8,422 nt of DNA from JBOGGN01 sp050744165 (GTDB taxonomy: Bacteria; Actinomycetota; Acidimicrobiia; Acidimicrobiales; Palsa-688): NCBI GenBank assembly GCA_050744165.1, contig JBOGGN010000237.1, positions 1 to 8,422 on the forward strand. The letters run 5' to 3'. Shown one piece after another: positions 6,312 through 8,422 of the stretch (its first letter is position 1; each line of letters begins with the position of its first letter). The notes under the pieces are model-generated. The model saw only the letters and a program-made list of their open reading frames with translations. It did not search any database and was not told the DNA's origin. The translations under genes were made by a program, and so were the position numbers.

Positions 6312-6515
6312 CTAGAGCGGTGCATTGCCGCCGGCGGCATAGCGCACTTCTGCGGCGACCTCGGTGGGTGCTGGTACTTTTAGTAGTCTGCCTTTGCAAA
6401 GGGGGCAGCGCCCGCGCCAAAAGGGGTCCCGCTGCCTTCGACGCGACGAGCAACGACAGCCAGCGCAATGATGTCCCCGATGTCGTCCGCTCCCCCCGGC
6501 TCTCCCGCCTTTCAT
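6312..6515 (-). CDS. Doubtful small ORF with a zinc-ribbon-like Cys pattern
   Basis: A 67-codon frame from ATG 6515 to TAG 6312. It encodes HHCAGCRC followed by RDPFWRGRCPLCKG, that is C-x2-C (residues 17 and 20), 16 residues, then C-x2-C (37 and 40), a spacing compatible with a zinc ribbon. Against it: third-position G/C is clearly lower than in the neighbouring genes, no good Shine-Dalgarno precedes the ATG, and it competes with other frames over the same DNA. I do not recognise a family and list it only because of the paired CxxC motifs. Confidence 0.2.
   Translation of the reverse strand: MKGGRAGGSGRHRGHHCAGCRCSSRRRQRDPFWRGRCPLCKGRLLKVPAPTEVAAEVRYAAGGNAPL
6326..6339. repeat. 14-bp palindrome
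   Basis: TGCCGCCGGCGGCA is a perfect self-complementary 14-mer in the malic enzyme/ABC exporter intergenic region. In GC-rich DNA such a site could be an operator or chance; nothing around it decides. Confidence 0.4.
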
Positions 6516-6574
6516 TGAGGCTCGCCTACTGGTCGTATGAGGGAGCTGGTCCTATGAGGGAGCTGGTCCGATGA
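6368..6574 (+). CDS. Doubtful 68-aa ORF coupled to the ABC exporter start
   Basis: Taking GTG 6368 as the start, this frame begins VLVLLVVCLCKGGSARAKRG, a short hydrophobic stretch followed by charge, and ends ...YEGAGPMRELVR with a TGA (6572-6574) overlapping the exporter ATG (ATGA). The frame is open upstream to 6122, but that part crosses the inverted repeats and looks non-coding. Third-position G/C in the middle is about 80 percent by my count, near gene-like and higher than in the next frame. A TTA codon near the start and the lack of a clear Shine-Dalgarno argue against it. If real, it would be a small secreted or membrane peptide made just ahead of an exporter. No family is recognised. 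Confidence 0.22.
   Translation: MLVLLVVCLCKGGSARAKRGPAAFDATSNDSQRNDVPDVVRSPRLSRLSLRLAYWSYEGAGPMRELVR
6391..6402. repeat. 12-bp palindrome CCTTTGCAAAGG
   Basis: A perfect 12-bp palindrome about 170 nt upstream of the ABC exporter start, unusually AT-rich at its centre for this genome. It has the size and symmetry of a dimeric repressor operator, but no partner regulator is in view. Confidence 0.4.
6537..6557 (+). CDS. Six-codon upstream ORF 1 (MRELVL)
   Basis: ATG 6537 to TGA 6555-6557, built by the first 17-bp repeat unit. The stop overlaps the next ATG (6554) as ATGA. Its own upstream region has only a distant TGAGG (6516-6520), so initiation here may be weak. Its translation is inferred, not shown. 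Confidence 0.3.
   Translation: MRELVL
6554..6574 (+). CDS. Six-codon upstream ORF 2 (MRELVR)
   Basis: ATG 6554 to TGA 6572-6574, built by the second repeat unit, with GGGAG (6541-6545) 8 nt upstream as a good Shine-Dalgarno. Its stop overlaps the exporter ATG 6571 as ATGA, so ribosomes ending here could restart on the exporter. It shares its frame with the longer doubtful ORF that begins at 6368. Confidence 0.35.
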   Translation: MRELVR

Positions 6575-8388
6575 GAGAGATGGTCATCTGGCGGGCACCG
6601 GGCGGTCCGCGGCCAGAGCCCGAACCGCTCCCGCTGCGAGAGGTGCTGTCGGTGACCACCGAGGTCGTGAGGTTGGCGTGGACCTCGGACCGGCTGCGCT
6701 TTGTGGTCGCCATCGGGCTCGACCTTGTGGGTGCCACCGTCGAAGTGGCGCAGGTGATCGGCAGTCGCGGGGTGATGGAAGCGGTCGTAGAAGGCGCCCG
6801 GCCGCGCTCGCAGGTCCGCCGCCTGGTGCTGCTCGCCGGTCTCAACGCGGTCAGCGTCGCCAACGACAATTTAAGGTCGTTCCTGATCAATGGCGTCACC
6901 GAGGTGGCGACGCGACACGCCGAGGGTCGGTTACTGGAAATGGTGGCAGGCCTTGAGTTGGCCGACGTCGAGGATCCCGATCTCCAGGACCGGCTACAGC
7001 GAGCGTTCAGGGGCGCCGGCCGCCTTGGCCCGCACCTGCGTTCGACTTTGGAAGCGCCCGCCGCCGCCGCCGGAGTCGCCACTGCCATCGTCACCATGAC
7101 CTCCGCCGATGTCGCCCTCGTACCGCTGGCGGCGGCAGGCGTCGTCCCTCGCTGGCTTCTCCTCCGGCGGGCCCACGACCCGACGCGGGCGTTGTCTGCC
7201 CGCAGCCGCGGCGGACGTGAGACGGCCATTCTGCGAAACATTCTGACGGGGGCCCAGGCGGCACACGAGGTGCGCGCCTTCGACGCCAGCGCTTTTCTGC
7301 GGGCTCGATACGACGAACTGCAGGATGAGGCGTCAGCCGCCGTGGCGGACCTCCACCGCAAGGCCGCCCGACGGTCGGCCTGGGCGACGCTGGCTGGCCG
7401 AGCCGCCTCGGCACCATCAGTGGCCCGAATGGTGCTCCGCGTGGCACGCAAGGAGACCTCTTTATCCGACGCCGTCGCCAGCGGGCTGGCCCGTAACCGG
7501 CTGGCCAAAAGTTCGGACAGATTGGTCAACTTGGCGGCCGTCCTGAGGCGCAGCGGCGCGCTGGTCGCCGACTACACCACCTTCCGCCCGGACCACGACC
7601 CGCCCACGGCGATCGGGCCGGCGCCCCCTCGGGACTTCGAGCGGATAGCCATCGAGGGCCTCCGCTTCGCCTACCCCGGCGCCTCCAGGCCGGTCCTCGA
7701 CGGCGTCGACATGGAGATCCGTCGGGGCGAGGTCGTCGCCCTCGTAGGCGAGAACGGGTGCGGGAAAACCACATTGGCCAAGCTCACCTGCTGCCTGTAC
7801 CAGCCGTCTGGCGGGCGCATCCGGTGGGACGACGTGGAGCTGGCAACCTGCGATCCCCGCGCCGTACGCGCGCAAATCGCGGTGGTGTTTCAGGACTTCG
7901 CCCAGTACCCGATGCTCAGCGCGGCCGACAACATCGGCATCGGCATGCCCGACCGCATCATGGATCGGGAGGCCATCGTCCACGCCGCCCGCCAAGCCGG
8001 CGCCCATGACATCATCATCGCCCTCCCGGACGGATATGACACCAAACTGTCGCGGCAGTTCGGGGGCGTCGACCTCTCCACGGGCCAATGGCAGCGCGTC
8101 GCCCTCGCCCGGGCGTTCCTGCGCGACGCGCCGCTGGTCGTACTCGACGAGCCCACCGCGGCTCTCGATCCCCGGGCCGAGCGGGACCTTTTCGAAGCGG
8201 TGGGCGCCCTCTACCGGAGCCGCTCGGCGCTCCTCATCTCCCACAGGCTCTCAAGCGTTCGCTTCGCGGACCGCATCTGCGTGCTCGACCACGGGCGGAT
8301 CACAGAGTCCGGGTCGCACGATGAACTGATCTCGGCCAAGGGAACCTACGCCGAGCTGTTCGAGATACAGGCACGCTCGTATCGCTGA
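6571..8388 (+). CDS. ABC exporter, fused permease and ATP-binding protein
   Basis: A 605-aa half-transporter with an N-terminal membrane domain (about 25-345) and a C-terminal ATPase (about 358-600), expected to work as a homo- or heterodimer in the inner membrane. The ATPase is complete: Walker A GENGCGKTT (393-401, K399), Q-loop Q441 in VVFQDF, signature LSTGQWQRVALARAF (502-516), Walker B PLVVLDEP with E527, D-loop A531-L532-D533, and switch H558 in LLISHRLSSVRFAD. The membrane domain keeps the coupling-helix pattern (LRNILTGAQAAHEVRAFDAS, 221-240) and plausible helices near 43-66, 84-107 and 163-199. The usual fifth and sixth helices (about 270-335) are full of Arg, Lys and Asp. The substrate is unknown; similar exporters often move peptides or lipids. 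I chose ATG 6571 for GGGAG (6558-6562) 8 nt upstream; ATG 6580 is an alternative. The gene ends 34 nt before the window edge. Confidence 0.93.
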   Translation: MREMVIWRAPGGPRPEPEPLPLREVLSVTTEVVRLAWTSDRLRFVVAIGLDLVGATVEVAQVIGSRGVMEAVVEGARPRSQVRRLVLLAGLNAVSVANDNLRSFLINGVTEVATRHAEGRLLEMVAGLELADVEDPDLQDRLQRAFRGAGRLGPHLRSTLEAPAAAAGVATAIVTMTSADVALVPLAAAGVVPRWLLLRRAHDPTRALSARSRGGRETAILRNILTGAQAAHEVRAFDASAFLRARYDELQDEASAAVADLHRKAARRSAWATLAGRAASAPSVARMVLRVARKETSLSDAVASGLARNRLAKSSDRLVNLAAVLRRSGALVADYTTFRPDHDPPTAIGPAPPRDFERIAIEGLRFAYPGASRPVLDGVDMEIRRGEVVALVGENGCGKTTLAKLTCCLYQPSGGRIRWDDVELATCDPRAVRAQIAVVFQDFAQYPMLSAADNIGIGMPDRIMDREAIVHAARQAGAHDIIIALPDGYDTKLSRQFGGVDLSTGQWQRVALARAFLRDAPLVVLDEPTAALDPRAERDLFEAVGALYRSRSALLISHRLSSVRFADRICVLDHGRITESGSHDELISAKGTYAELFEIQARSYR

Positions 8389-8422
8389 CTTACGAAGACC
8401 CCGCAGCTGCCGGCGATGCTTC

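Larger units (their letters stand above)
6074..6570. other. 497-bp intergenic region between malic enzyme and ABC exporter
   Basis: This stretch lies between divergent genes and holds no convincing gene. It contains the 12-, 9- and 18-bp inverted repeats, two perfect palindromes, a 7-bp dyad GGCAGCG (6404-6410) / CGCTGCC (6430-6436), and the tandem start-codon repeats at its right end. Three overlapping small frames (a plus-strand 68-aa ORF, a minus-strand 67-aa ORF, and a minus-strand 61-aa frame from TTG 6468 to 6283) compete here; at most one could be real. Composition is less GC-rich and less codon-biased than the genes around it. Confidence 0.7.
6536..6586 (+). repeat. Tandem 17-bp repeats carrying successive start codons
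   Basis: Two identical units TATGAGGGAGCTGGTCC (6536-6552 and 6553-6569) are followed by a diverged third, GATGAGAGAGATGGTCA (6570-6586, 13 of 17 identical). Each unit contains an ATG (6537, 6554, 6571). GGGAG in units one and two ends 8 nt before the next ATG, an ideal Shine-Dalgarno spacing. Because 17 shifts the frame, ATG 6537 reads MRELVL then TGA at 6555-6557, ATG 6554 reads MRELVR then TGA at 6572-6574, and ATG 6571 opens the exporter. Both stops overlap the next start as ATGA. Third-unit divergence is coding constraint or age. Confidence 0.85.

Noticed and set aside
6536..6558. TATGAG in the repeat units as a -10 promoter element
   Set aside because: The nearest -35-like TTGAGG (6515-6520) gives a 15-nt spacer, and the start-codon/Shine-Dalgarno explanation fits better.
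6536..6586. The tandem repeats as a CRISPR or iteron array
   Set aside because: There are only three directly abutting units with no spacers, one diverged, located exactly over a ribosome-binding region.

Overview
This is a GC-rich chromosomal window, probably from an actinomycete-type bacterium (Actinomycetota). The evidence is the strong G/C bias at third codon positions, the frequent GTG starts, and an AceE N-terminus (LPDIDPEETSEW) of the kind found in actinobacterial homodimeric pyruvate dehydrogenase E1. I cannot assign a genus from sequence alone. All five full-length genes look intact, and one further gene is cut by the left edge.

Left block, minus strand (1-1398): a ribonuclease HI gene (rnhA), then 21 nt later an ECF sigma factor, whose stop overlaps (ATGA) the start of a zinc-binding anti-sigma factor. 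Only the first 62 residues of the anti-sigma lie in the window. This is a normal sigma/anti-sigma stress switch sitting directly downstream of rnhA. Divergent from rnhA across 64 bp is aceE (1463-4231, plus strand), a complete homodimeric-type E1 of pyruvate dehydrogenase. It faces a complete large-form malic enzyme (6073-4313, minus strand) across an 81-bp convergent gap with a small hairpin. Both enzymes act at the pyruvate node: malic enzyme makes pyruvate from malate, and AceE decarboxylates pyruvate toward acetyl-CoA. They are separate transcription units.

The most unusual part is the roughly 500-bp region between the divergently transcribed malic enzyme and an ABC exporter (6571-8388, plus strand). 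It holds three clear inverted repeats: 12-bp arms straddling the malic enzyme start, 9-bp arms just upstream, and perfect 18-bp arms with a 6-nt loop further upstream. It ends in a tandem 17-bp repeat leading into the exporter gene. Each repeat unit carries an ATG plus a purine-rich Shine-Dalgarno-like stretch for the next unit's ATG. Because 17 is not a multiple of three, the repeats form a chain of two 6-codon ORFs (MRELVL, MRELVR), each overlapping the next start as ATGA, ending at the real start (MREMVIW). The exporter has an intact ATPase domain, but its membrane domain is poorly hydrophobic in its second half.

I found no rRNA, tRNA, CRISPR array, insertion sequence or phage gene. Most of the window is ordinary core metabolism and regulation. 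The candidates for something new are the repeat-built translational relay and the structured intergenic region.
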